Virus record (IMG/VR): IMGVR_UViG_3300034073_000061
Location: 1 to 20,029 of that record
Length of the DNA: 20,029 nucleotides
Direction: 5' to 3' (one strand)
Source of the DNA: a virus
Of the stretch, positions 1-7,686 are shown piece after piece. How positions within the stretch are numbered: position 1 is the first letter of the stretch; each line of letters starts with the position of its first letter. Both the position numbers and the translations under genes were made by a program. The notes under the pieces are model-generated. The model saw only the letters and a list, made by a program, of their open reading frames with translations, was not told where the DNA came from and did not search any database.

Positions 1-83
1 TTCTTCCAGTATGATTTTGCATCTTCAAAAGCATCTGCATAGAATTTAGACCAGTAGTTCTTAATGTCAGAATAATTTAACAT
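1..83 (-). CDS. N-terminal fragment of an unknown phage protein (runs off left edge)
   Basis: Only the first 27 codons are inside the window, starting MLNYSDIKNYWSKFYADAFE. The ATG at 81-83 has a strong ribosome binding site (AGGAGA, about 6 nt upstream), and a plausible promoter lies 55-83 nt further upstream. The visible part is a hydrophilic, aromatic-rich helix without a signal peptide or obvious motif. It is the first gene behind the tail-fibre cluster and probably begins a new transcription unit. I do not recognise the family. The start is well supported; the function is unknown. Confidence 0.6.
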   Translation of the reverse strand, partial: MLNYSDIKNYWSKFYADAFEDAKSYWK

Positions 84-137
84 TGAGTTCTCCTTTGAGT
101 AAAAGTTATTTTCTTCAGTCGTATATACCATGAAAGA

Positions 138-166
138 TATATATGTTGCGTTGCAACAAATTTCAA
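138..166 (-). promoter_or_regulatory. Putative sigma70-type promoter with an operator-like inverted repeat in the spacer
   Basis: Read on the minus strand, TTGAAA (161-166) is followed by exactly 17 bases and then TATATA (138-143), a reasonable -35/-10 pair. The spacer contains a perfect inverted repeat, TGTTGC-AAC-GCAACA (144-158), placed where a bound repressor would block RNA polymerase. No T-tract follows, so it is unlikely to be a terminator. It would drive the truncated gene starting at base 83. AT-rich DNA gives many chance -10 matches, so confidence is moderate. Confidence 0.45.
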
Positions 167-168
167 GA

Positions 169-276
169 CTATTTGATGTTTAAATGTTCTTTAACTGATT
201 CAATAATATATTTGGCAATCTCAAACTTCCATTCTGCGTATAAGCCAAGCACTAGTCCAATAATGAAATATGTCAT
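169..276 (-). CDS. 35-aa single-pass membrane peptide
   Basis: The peptide starts MTYFIIGLVLGLYAEWKFEI and continues with an amphipathic, lysine-containing tail ending in HLNIK. Residues 3-14 form one short hydrophobic segment followed by a charged helix. The ATG shares one base with the TAA stop of the 95-aa gene upstream (TAATG), indicating translational coupling. Small membrane proteins with this layout are common at the end of phage tail or lysis cassettes and can act as holins or holin regulators. Nothing here proves that role, and the enzymatic lysin lies at the far end of the window. It is probably a real gene because of the coupled start and coherent membrane pattern. Function is inferred only. 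Confidence 0.6.
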   Translation of the reverse strand: MTYFIIGLVLGLYAEWKFEIAKYIIESVKEHLNIK

Positions 277-563
277 TACTTTTTATCGCACACAAATTTA
301 ATTAAGTCAAAGTCTTTAGTTTTAAGATAATCAATTACTTCTGCAATAGTTTGCTGTCTTATATATTCTTCTTTTATTTCTTGTGATGTAGGTTGTGGCA
401 AAGGCGAATCCCATCTATCTATAATAAATTCACCAGCAGAAGTTAAATCAAAACTAGCATCAGGTGCTAAAGATTTCATTACTGTATTTTCACCCCAAGC
501 AAAACCATTTTCATTAGAATATTTTTTTATTGTTGAACCAATAGATAATTTTCTAACTGTCAT
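276..563 (-). CDS. 95-aa fibre-linked accessory protein (tail fibre assembly-like)
   Basis: This 95-residue protein has an N-terminal half rich in polar and beta-type residues. Its C-terminal helical segment (about residues 57-84) contains SQEIKEEYIRQQTIAEVIDY. A similar 'EIRxEYxRQQTIAEVIxYL' stretch occurs, as far as I recall, in small proteins beside tail fibre genes of cyanophages and other marine phages. Its start overlaps the end of the oxygenase gene by 4 nt (ATGA). A fibre assembly or fibre-associated role fits the location, but no catalytic motif is visible. Coding status is well supported; function is inference from context. Confidence 0.65.
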   Translation of the reverse strand: MTVRKLSIGSTIKKYSNENGFAWGENTVMKSLAPDASFDLTSAGEFIIDRWDSPLPQPTSQEIKEEYIRQQTIAEVIDYLKTKDFDLIKFVCDKK

Positions 564-1171
564 AATATAAGTTCTGTTAGGTTTTTATTATTACCAATAG
601 TTCCTTTAATAAATACATTAAAAGCTAAACTTATTCTAGTATTAGTTCCTTGTTTGGTTTCTACCATGTGGGTTAATGAAGATGGGAATAATATTATATC
701 TCCAGTCTTAACTGGGAACCACCAAGTTTCTGAGTTCCATAAATTCCAATCTTTAATCTCAGGTTTAATCGTTTTATATTTATCATTAAAAAATTTAATC
801 TTATCAAATTTATCATCACAGTTTATATAGAATACTCCTGACACTAATGAGTTAGGGTGTGCGTGTTTATGATGATATTGATTTGTTTCGGTATAGTTTA
901 ACCAAGATTGAGTAATATAAGGTGTTATTGCATCTGTTGGAGATATAACTTTTTGAAAATAATCTTTAACTCTTAAATCTAAATCTATTTTTAAATCTTT
1001 TAATATTTTGTGATTTAAAATATAATTGTCATTAGATGTTGTGTTGCCTTCATTTTTATAAACATCTAATTTAGTCTTATCAATAAATGATAATTCTTGA
1101 TTTGTAAGTTTTCTGTTTAATTTAGAAAAATAAATAGGTGTTGGAAATATACTATTAATTGTTGCTTCCAC
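560..1171 (-). CDS. 2-oxoglutarate/Fe(II)-dependent oxygenase
   Basis: The 203-aa protein matches the phage-borne 2OG-Fe(II) oxygenase family (TIGR02466/PF13759 type). A HHKHAHPNSLVSGVFY block at residues 100-115 supplies the HxH iron-ligand region (His103, His105). The distal iron-binding His168 lies in LFPSSLTH, and Arg179 in NTRISLAFN would bind 2-oxoglutarate. Enzymes of this fold hydroxylate or demethylate substrates using O2 and 2OG; the target of this one cannot be read from sequence. The start codon is GTG at 1169-1171, chosen because a good AGGAAGGAA ribosome binding site lies just upstream. It sits between two fibre-linked genes, so it may modify a virion protein or support infection metabolism. 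Family assignment is confident; the substrate is unknown. Confidence 0.88.
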   Translation of the reverse strand: MEATINSIFPTPIYFSKLNRKLTNQELSFIDKTKLDVYKNEGNTTSNDNYILNHKILKDLKIDLDLRVKDYFQKVISPTDAITPYITQSWLNYTETNQYHHKHAHPNSLVSGVFYINCDDKFDKIKFFNDKYKTIKPEIKDWNLWNSETWWFPVKTGDIILFPSSLTHMVETKQGTNTRISLAFNVFIKGTIGNNKNLTELIL

Positions 1172-1192
1172 TTTCCTTCCTTTCGTTTTAAA

Positions 1193-1588
1193 TTATATTT
1201 CTACTATATCCCAAGTCAATGTTGATTCATTCCAAGTATATCTATTATCATCATTTGGCATAGCAACTGGTGCTTCCCATAAACAAGTATCTTCGTTTAA
1301 TACCCAAGAGTTAAAAGGTTTTTTAGGTATAAAAGCATCTCTATCTTCATCATAAGTATAACCTATTCCTGCATGATTTTTTCTTAAAGGTGTTCCATTA
1401 TTATTATGAACTCCACCATGAGTGTTGTAAGATGTTTGTTTCCAAATAGCCCAACCAGTTAATTTAGTTAAAAAATCAATACCTATAACTTCTTGTTCAA
1501 TTCCATTGGCATCTTTTAATACTTCGTTATTAACTGATTGAACTTCAATCACTTTTCCATTTAATCCTATTTTTGCAAAACTAGCCAT
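1193..1588 (-). CDS. 131-aa marine-phage conserved protein beside tail fibre
   Basis: The protein starts MASFAKIGLNGKVIEVQSV. Its middle holds KQTSYNTHGGVHNNNGTPL, followed by GIGYTYDEDRDAFIPKKPF and two aromatic-tipped turns, WVLNEDTCLWEAP and YTWNESTLTWDIVEI. As I recall, proteins with this block order are widespread in cyanophages and pelagiphages, annotated as hypothetical or structural and usually near fibre genes. Its ATG shares an A with the TAA stop of the 552-aa fibre gene. The repeated Trp/Asn-rich turns suggest a beta-structured binding or assembly protein rather than an enzyme. Function is unknown; a fibre accessory role is inferred. Confidence 0.75.
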   Translation of the reverse strand: MASFAKIGLNGKVIEVQSVNNEVLKDANGIEQEVIGIDFLTKLTGWAIWKQTSYNTHGGVHNNNGTPLRKNHAGIGYTYDEDRDAFIPKKPFNSWVLNEDTCLWEAPVAMPNDDNRYTWNESTLTWDIVEI

Positions 1589-3246
1589 TATGCTGTGTAA
1601 CTCCCTGAACCATTAAATTGTAAAATTGTATTACTACCAGATGTTGTAACAGTTGGCGAACCAGTTGTAGTTGATGAATAACTAGCAGTTGGCATACTTA
1701 ATATAACAACTCCTTTTCCACCAGCAGCACCATTTAAACTTGGTCCATCTCTATCAGAACCTCCTCCTCCTCCTCCAGTATTAGCAGTTCCAGCAGTTCC
1801 ATCTCCAGCAGAACCAGCTCCACCACCACCTGATCCTCCTGCACCTCCTGATGTATCACCACCACCACCACCTCCACCTGCTCTTGTAACAGATGAACCA
1901 GTTATTGAAGAAGCTGTACCAGCACCTCCTACACCACCATTACCACCTGAACCATTACCTCCAACAGCACCTGCTCCTCCACCACCTCCTCCATGTTGGT
2001 CGTCACCAATATTATTTCCACCATTATTTCCCTGACTAGGAGATGTACTTGGGGTGTTTCCAGCATAACCAGTATTATTAACAATACTACCTCCACCACC
2101 AGAACCTCCAGCAGTTCCTGCTACATTAGGAGAGTGAGTTGCACCTCCTCCACCACCTGCTGATGTTATTGTTGTTAAACCTGAACCTGATATTGAAGAA
2201 TCAGAACCATTTGTTCCTCTATTTGGTAATGACCCACCTGCTCCACCATCACCGACTGTTACTGTAATTACTGTTCCTTGCCCAACTGTTTGAGTTGAAG
2301 TTCTATATCCTCCAGCACCACCACCTCCTGCATCATATCTTGAACCACCACCTCCACCACCAGCGATTACTAAAAAATCTATTGAATAAGTTATTGGTGA
2401 TAAAGCATCTGTTCCTTCATTAATTCCTGAGGTTGCTAACCAACCTTGTGTTGAATCTATATAAACTAATAATACTCCTTCTCTTTCACCAGTTAATTGT
2501 AAACTAGCTGTTGCACCTTCTATTTTATTTCCATTAGGAGAAATAGTTAAATTATTTGTATCAAAAGTTCCTGCGTAATCTACTAGTGCTACTTGTTGTC
2601 CAGCAGTTGGTGTTGCAGGTAATGTTACTGTAAATCCTGCCGAAGTAGTGTTACAAAAATATCCTTCTCCAGCAGTTGCTGTAAAACCAGAAGTTTTAAC
2701 TGAAGATTGCCAAGCAATACCAGAAGCAGGAGTTATGAATGAAAGCACACCAGAACCATTTGTACTTAATACTTGTCCATTAGTTCCATCAGTTGCAGGT
2801 AAAGTAAAAGTTAAATCAGCACTAACACTAGCTGGTGCTTTTAATCCGATATAATTTGTTCCATTTGCAGTCGTCTCACGAAAGCGAACTTCTTTTTGAT
2901 TGTCTATAATTAAATTTACTGTTGATGTAGAAGCTGTATCTGAAAGTGTTAATACTGTGCCAGTTGCAGTTGTTGATAGACCAGTAATTGATATTGTTGA
3001 ATCTAACCAGTTTACTGTGTTAGCTGAATGGTCAATAGTTGCTAAAGAAATGTCATCAGCACCATCATAATATTTTAGTGTAGGAGTTGTTGCCGAAGTT
3101 GTGTCTAACCAGATTTGTCCTGCGACAGCACCAGTTGGTCTTGATGTTCCTGAATGAGTTGTTTGAATTGCTGATAGTGCGTTGTTCAGATCGCTTCTAA
3201 AAGCTGGGAAACCTTGGTTAGCTATGTTTAAATCGTGTTGTGCCAT
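1588..3246 (-). CDS. Tail fibre / adhesin with polyglycine-rich tip
   Basis: This 552-aa protein has three parts. Residues 1-75 are a marine-phage fibre N-terminus (starting MAQHDLNIANQGFPAFRSDL) with the GQIWLDTT.....LKYYDG turn. Residues 75-290 are Thr/Ser-rich beta-type repeats resembling fibre shafts. Residues about 295-512 are extremely glycine-rich, with many GGGG or GGxGG runs between short variable loops, then a closing GGKGVVILSMP strand and a C-terminal beta segment. The Gly-rich part resembles polyglycine-sandwich adhesin tips, such as T-even gp38-type receptor binding proteins, where the loops between Gly helices contact the host receptor. It follows the J-like tail tip gene after 19 nt and precedes the 131-aa accessory gene. 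It is very likely the host-recognition protein. The receptor is not predictable. Confidence 0.85.
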   Translation of the reverse strand: MAQHDLNIANQGFPAFRSDLNNALSAIQTTHSGTSRPTGAVAGQIWLDTTSATTPTLKYYDGADDISLATIDHSANTVNWLDSTISITGLSTTATGTVLTLSDTASTSTVNLIIDNQKEVRFRETTANGTNYIGLKAPASVSADLTFTLPATDGTNGQVLSTNGSGVLSFITPASGIAWQSSVKTSGFTATAGEGYFCNTTSAGFTVTLPATPTAGQQVALVDYAGTFDTNNLTISPNGNKIEGATASLQLTGEREGVLLVYIDSTQGWLATSGINEGTDALSPITYSIDFLVIAGGGGGGSRYDAGGGGAGGYRTSTQTVGQGTVITVTVGDGGAGGSLPNRGTNGSDSSISGSGLTTITSAGGGGGATHSPNVAGTAGGSGGGGSIVNNTGYAGNTPSTSPSQGNNGGNNIGDDQHGGGGGGAGAVGGNGSGGNGGVGGAGTASSITGSSVTRAGGGGGGGDTSGGAGGSGGGGAGSAGDGTAGTANTGGGGGGSDRDGPSLNGAAGGKGVVILSMPTASYSSTTTGSPTVTTSGSNTILQFNGSGSYTA

Positions 3247-3265
3247 AATCTATCTAATATATTAA

Positions 3266-6124
3266 TCAATAACCTTTTGCAAGGTAGTCAAATGTTTTAC
3301 TTACACCAGCTCCACTACTGTTTTTAAAAGCTACATCAAAACCATTTATAGTTTTGTTTGTCAGTAAATAAAAATCTCCAGTAGCTAATCCTTGTGCAGT
3401 AATACCAACAGCATAGTTAGCAGAATAAAATGGATTTGTAAATAAGACTGTATAGGTACTTGTGCCTGAAACAATATCATTTCCACTAAATATTCTATCT
3501 GGCATATCAACAGAAACTGATAAAGCACTAATAACTGGAGTAGATGCTAAATCAAATGAACGAAGTGAAACTCTAAATTTATAATATCTAGCTGTATAAT
3601 CGCCAACAACAAAGTTTCTAAATGAAGTATAAGTTACATTGTCATTAGATAAAGCAATCTCAATATGTGCATTACAATTTGCAGGAGTATCTCCATCAAA
3701 GTTAGAAGCACCATCATCAAAATCTCCAGTTCTTGAATCAAACAAGTCATCTAAGTTATCTGAAGTTTGTGTAATAGAAGCAGTTACTCTTGAAGTATAA
3801 ACAGCACCAATATCTATTGGGTTTGCAAATATATAAGTTCCTTCTGAATATAAATCATAAGTTCCAACACCTGAATCAAATAAAGAAGTTGCAGAATCAA
3901 AGTTTCCAGTCGCAGAATCAAATAGTTCTGATGAGTCTAATCTTAATGTTCCATCAACAACAACTGTTTGATTTTTAGTTCCTGAAAATGTAGGTGATTC
4001 AGTTTGTGTAGCAATAGCATTAAAGTTTCCAACTGTTGAAATATTAGTAGCTATAACAGCTTCATTAGATGAGAAGTTACCATTTTTATCTACTGCTTTT
4101 ATTAAATAAGAACCTACTCTTGCTGGAACTGTAACTGAAGTAGCTGGTCTTGCAACTTTTTCAACTAAAGAAACTGAGTTAGCCCAAGATGCACCACTTG
4201 TTAATGTTGAATATCTAATTGCATAATAAGCTAAATCTAAATCAGGTATTTGTGTCCAAGATAAATGAGCATCACTTCCAATAATATTACAAGAAAAATC
4301 TTCAACATCTGCTGGTGGTGCAATTCCACCTACAATAGTTCTTGTTGCAGAAGTATAAGTTGATTGTACTCCTAATGTGTTAAACGCTTTTACTCGCACA
4401 TTGTAAGTTAATCCATCTACGACATTTAATATTCTATGAAATAAACCTTTTCCTTGACCAGCTATAATATAATCTGTCGCTGTACTTAATTTATATTCTA
4501 CTTGGTAATAATCTACGAATGAATCTGGTGATGCACCAATAGTCACATCTAAAGCAGTTATAACAACTCCATCTGAGTATTCAATTAATTGGTCATCAAG
4601 AGTTACTGAAGCTGGTGCAGAAACATTATTAGGATTAGGAAGTGTAGTATCAGCAATAGTTGGTGCTTCTGCTTTTTCTGTCCAAGTGTAAAAGTTATCT
4701 TGATGCTCTATAAGTTTTAAAGAAACTGTTGAATCTGTATTTATACTTAATCCATAAACCCTAAATGGTTTAGCACTAAATCCACCAGTAGAATAAGTTA
4801 AATCAACAATATCACCTATTGTTAAATTTAATGCTTCTGAAGTCACCATAACTTCAACAGCTAAAGCGTTTCTTGATCTTCTTAATATAATTTCACAAAG
4901 TTCTTCAGCTTGGTATGGATTAGTAATTCCCTGAAATGTAAAATTACCTTCTAATTGTGTTCCATTATCTTCAGCTAATAAAGTTGCATATTGATCTCCT
5001 ACTGGCAAACCTGAATCATCTGCTGGTGGAAATGAAACTGTATCTTCTTGCCACTCTTTGTCAGGATTAACGAATGTACCTATAACACGATTGTATTTAG
5101 TATTTTTCTTTTCACCAAAAATTTTAATACCACCTATAATATTATCAGCATTTAAACTTAATTGAGATGAGCCAGTATTTTCAATAATTAAAAAATATTT
5201 ACCTTGCGTATAAGTAAATATTGCTCTCATTGGATTTAATAATTCTCTTACATTATCTATAACTTTTTGTTCTGTATCTATAACTAGGTTTGTTTCAAAT
5301 AAATCAATGTCTGATGGTGCTGAAGTATAAGGAGTGACTTGTGTATCGCAAATGTTTGCACTTGTTTTAAAAGAATCATAATTAGTTTCAAAAGCTGTAT
5401 TCGGCAAACCTTTTCCATATCTAGCGTTTCTTAAATAATCCAAAAGACATAAAGCAGAATTAGCAGAATATGTCCAAGTAGAAGCTGTATCTTGTCTATG
5501 AGAACCTGATCCACCTTTAGTAGAGTCTAGTCTTGGATCATAAATTTTTTTGCCTTTTAAAACTACTTTAACTTCTGGTAATGAACTAAATGCGTCTTGG
5601 TTCCAAGTAAATTTAAATGCAAGATAAGCAACACCAGATAATTTGTGATTGCTTCCCCAATTTGTGCTTTCATCTAATAATGATGAAACTGGTTGATTAT
5701 CTAATCCATAAAACGCCTGAACTGATATTAAACTTCCATCTTTATAAAAATTAGTATCTGAACTATTAACTGTTCGTACTGTTCCATCGGTTAATGCACC
5801 TGACCAAACTACAAGTTTATCATTAACATAAATTTCATCTACTGATTCAATACCATTGCCACCACCCTCACAAAGAACTCCTGCCATATAAAGATATTGA
5901 TTATCTGTTCCTGAAGATTCAACAAATACTCTGGCTATACCTACTTGCCTTCTTCCATAAACTACTGGAATGGCAGTATTGTTTGATGCTTTATTTACTA
6001 AAATACCTTGTGCTGTTTCTTGACCTTGCACATTTCTTTTTGGTGGGTCTGGTTTTAAAACCCAAGAGATTGCTGTTGTGACTACAAGTTGAACTACAAA
6101 CGCTGTTACTGGATCAAAGCCCAT
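3266..6124 (-). CDS. Tail tip / host specificity protein (lambda J-like)
   Basis: At 952 aa this is the largest gene. The N-terminus has a hydrophobic segment (about residues 8-23), then a hub-type beta domain with AIPVVYGRRQVGIARVF near residue 50. A central tail-protein domain covers roughly residues 220-480. Fibronectin-III-like segments follow (for example DVEDFSCNIIG, SWTQIPDLDLAYYAIRYS). A stretch of seven-residue FDS repeats sits at 734-811, and the C-terminal beta domain ends in DYLAKGY. This order matches lambda J-type central tip proteins that form the tail hub and carry distal receptor contacts. Its start overlaps the HlyC-like gene by 11 nt, placing it in the same transcript as the L- and K-position genes. 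Confidence 0.85.
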   Translation of the reverse strand: MGFDPVTAFVVQLVVTTAISWVLKPDPPKRNVQGQETAQGILVNKASNNTAIPVVYGRRQVGIARVFVESSGTDNQYLYMAGVLCEGGGNGIESVDEIYVNDKLVVWSGALTDGTVRTVNSSDTNFYKDGSLISVQAFYGLDNQPVSSLLDESTNWGSNHKLSGVAYLAFKFTWNQDAFSSLPEVKVVLKGKKIYDPRLDSTKGGSGSHRQDTASTWTYSANSALCLLDYLRNARYGKGLPNTAFETNYDSFKTSANICDTQVTPYTSAPSDIDLFETNLVIDTEQKVIDNVRELLNPMRAIFTYTQGKYFLIIENTGSSQLSLNADNIIGGIKIFGEKKNTKYNRVIGTFVNPDKEWQEDTVSFPPADDSGLPVGDQYATLLAEDNGTQLEGNFTFQGITNPYQAEELCEIILRRSRNALAVEVMVTSEALNLTIGDIVDLTYSTGGFSAKPFRVYGLSINTDSTVSLKLIEHQDNFYTWTEKAEAPTIADTTLPNPNNVSAPASVTLDDQLIEYSDGVVITALDVTIGASPDSFVDYYQVEYKLSTATDYIIAGQGKGLFHRILNVVDGLTYNVRVKAFNTLGVQSTYTSATRTIVGGIAPPADVEDFSCNIIGSDAHLSWTQIPDLDLAYYAIRYSTLTSGASWANSVSLVEKVARPATSVTVPARVGSYLIKAVDKNGNFSSNEAVIATNISTVGNFNAIATQTESPTFSGTKNQTVVVDGTLRLDSSELFDSATGNFDSATSLFDSGVGTYDLYSEGTYIFANPIDIGAVYTSRVTASITQTSDNLDDLFDSRTGDFDDGASNFDGDTPANCNAHIEIALSNDNVTYTSFRNFVVGDYTARYYKFRVSLRSFDLASTPVISALSVSVDMPDRIFSGNDIVSGTSTYTVLFTNPFYSANYAVGITAQGLATGDFYLLTNKTINGFDVAFKNSSGAGVSKTFDYLAKGY
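3692..3925 (-). repeat. Seven-residue FDS repeats inside the tail tip protein
   Basis: Two blocks of heptapeptide repeats are encoded. Residues 734-757 read LFDSATG-NFDSATS-LFDSGVG-TYD, and residues 794-811 read LFDSRTG-DFDDGAS-NFDG. Each unit has a hydrophobic/Asn position, Phe, Asp and a small or acidic residue, with regular spacing of 21 nt. Regular Asp/Ser/Gly turns of this kind could bind divalent cations or form a compact beta stack. The two blocks flank about 36 residues of non-repeated beta-type sequence. Confidence 0.8.
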
Positions 6125-6545
6125 TATGAAACTCCCTCTTAAATTTCATAGATCGTCTATAAATTATTGAGTCATCAGAAATTCTTAACCACTTTAAAGG
6201 TTGATTAACTTCTAATAGATTTCTAAAATATTCTTTAGTCCATTTCATTATTTCCCTTAAATTACTTTTTGCTACTGTTTCAATATGCCAAATATTATTT
6301 CCTGACTTCCATTCATTAGCTTTTAATTTACCAGTAGTCATAAATCTTTTTTCAACTTCATCAGATAAAAATGCCCAATTAGTAAATCCTACAACATCTC
6401 CATTAACTTTATGAATTTGATATTGGTCTAAATTAAATGATGGCATAATTGCATTTATCAAATCTTGGTATTTCATTTTGTCGTATCTAGGGAATTGCCT
6501 ATAAAGATGTATAATTTTATATAAATCAGTTACGCTTTGCCCCAT
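6114..6545 (-). CDS. HlyC-like (toxin-activating lysine acyltransferase-type) protein in tail-tip module
   Basis: The 143-aa protein resembles the RTX toxin-activating acyltransferase family. QYQIHKVNGDVVGFTNWAF (residues 41-59) plus LSDE aligns without gaps to the QYALL...PVAYCSWANLSLE region of HlyC. WKSGNNIWHIETVA (79-92) matches the WTSGDRKWFIDWIAP block. In this alignment HlyC's catalytic His23 falls on Tyr21 and its Asp92 on Glu89, so ordinary acyltransferase activity is doubtful. The gene overlaps its upstream neighbour by 16 nt and the tail tip gene by 11 nt. In lambda this slot, between L and J, holds gpK, a cell-wall peptidase. No RTX toxin gene is visible. It may be a structural or repurposed GNAT-fold protein. 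Family resemblance is good; function is open. Confidence 0.7.
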   Translation of the reverse strand: MGQSVTDLYKIIHLYRQFPRYDKMKYQDLINAIMPSFNLDQYQIHKVNGDVVGFTNWAFLSDEVEKRFMTTGKLKANEWKSGNNIWHIETVAKSNLREIMKWTKEYFRNLLEVNQPLKWLRISDDSIIYRRSMKFKREFHNGL

Positions 6546-7084
6546 TTAATATCCTTTGCAGTTTGTGAAGCATAATCAAAACCAACATCAGTAGGAAAGT
6601 GTAATGCTTGTGAATTAGTATTAGTTTTTCTTCCTTTAATTTTATCAAAGTCTGCCCAATGTGAAGCAATAGAAATAGATACAGTAGAATTATTATTATC
6701 TTCTTCAATGCTTAAATTTTCTATTCTTCCATCAAATAATAAAAATGGATAATTTATTAATGCTTGGTTTTCATCTAGGAACCCTCTATATACCCAAGCT
6801 CTTTTGTCCATATAATCATTATTAAGAAATAAAGAGATTATTGTTTGGTCAGCACCACCAAATTTAACTACTAAATTACTTACTGAAACTTCTGAAGATT
6901 CTGCTGATTCTGAACTGCCTAAAAATAATGATGAAGCGACATAAGTATTTCCATCAAAAGAAATATCTTTATAATGATCTGTATAATAACTACCAGTACT
7001 TACTCCTAAATAAACTAATTCAACTGGATTTAATTTATTGGTAGATAATTCTGAAATTAAAGAAGCATTGAGTGATCTAGGCAT
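6530..7084 (-). CDS. Minor tail protein (lambda L-position, tail hub-like)
   Basis: The 184-aa protein starts MPRSLNASLISELSTNKLNP. An early VELVYLGVSTGSYYTDHYKD block is followed by FDGNTYVASSLFLG, SSEVSVSNLVVKFGG and LLFDGRIENLSIEED. A conserved-looking end contains ASHWADFDKIKGRKTN and DIKWGKA. Beta-strand blocks in this order are typical of siphovirus minor tail proteins that join the hub to the tip (L position or DUF2163-like proteins). Its start touches the stop of the 200-aa gene upstream and its end overlaps the HlyC-like gene. Role in the tail tip is supported by position; the exact family is not certain. Confidence 0.7.
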   Translation of the reverse strand: MPRSLNASLISELSTNKLNPVELVYLGVSTGSYYTDHYKDISFDGNTYVASSLFLGSSESAESSEVSVSNLVVKFGGADQTIISLFLNNDYMDKRAWVYRGFLDENQALINYPFLLFDGRIENLSIEEDNNNSTVSISIASHWADFDKIKGRKTNTNSQALHFPTDVGFDYASQTAKDIKWGKA

Positions 7085-7686
7085 TATAACACCTCTATAA
7101 GATCAACTTCATATTGGAAATAGTTTTCTGTGCCTACTGCGAACTCTTGAATATCGTTTGTTAATCCTACTGTAAAATCTACATTGTTATAAATTAAAAC
7201 TGTATTATCAGATAAGTTTGCTCTTAATGGTGGTTCAATAGTTAATGTTCCTGCACCAGAACCATTAGAAGATAAATCTTCTACAACCATATAAACTTTT
7301 GTTTGACCAGTAAATCTTACGAAGTCACCAGCTTTTAATACGCCAGTTAAATTATTACCCATACCATCTACTGCGATTGTAGTATCACCAGCAGTATGTG
7401 AACCCACTACTGAAATAACTGTATTAGCTGAACCTCTTGTATCTGAAATAGTTTCTGGCACATAAGTAAAAGATTCTAGTTGTGATCTTTGTTTCATAAT
7501 AAAAGCCATTATCGGTGCAAACTCTGCTCTAGTCATAACTGGAAATTGTAAAACTAATCCAAATCTTTGCCCATCAATTTGTCTTGCTTGTCGTCTGCCA
7601 GATACAGTTGTGGAAACGATAGTATTTTGTTTTGAACTTATTGATACTGCTCTAGTTGCTGGAGTTGAAGGAAATGTACCACTCAT
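7084..7686 (-). CDS. Minor tail protein (distal tail / lambda M-position)
   Basis: The 200-aa protein comes directly after the tape measure gene and shares a base with it (TAATG). Its N-terminal half contains SISSKQNTIVSTTVSGRRQA and a helix with TRAEFAPIMAFIMKQRSQLE. The C-terminal half is a beta-rich insert with AGDFVRFTGQTKVYMVVEDL and a final strand FQYEVDLIEVL. Proteins in this position and of this size form the distal ring between tail tube and tip. No enzymatic motif is seen. The distal-tail call is from order and fold impression rather than a diagnostic motif. Confidence 0.65.
   Translation of the reverse strand: MSGTFPSTPATRAVSISSKQNTIVSTTVSGRRQARQIDGQRFGLVLQFPVMTRAEFAPIMAFIMKQRSQLESFTYVPETISDTRGSANTVISVVGSHTAGDTTIAVDGMGNNLTGVLKAGDFVRFTGQTKVYMVVEDLSSNGSGAGTLTIEPPLRANLSDNTVLIYNNVDFTVGLTNDIQEFAVGTENYFQYEVDLIEVL

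Noticed and set aside
1700-2360. Repeated CCACCACCTCC units as a CRISPR array or microsatellite locus
   Set aside because: Units are irregular, without uniform spacers, and are explained by glycine codons of the fibre tip read on the minus strand.
6526-6708. Minus-strand 60-aa hydrophobic frame overlapping the L-position gene
   Set aside because: Almost wholly inside the 184-aa tail gene in another frame; its Leu/Ile/Lys bias comes from the AT-rich codons of that gene.
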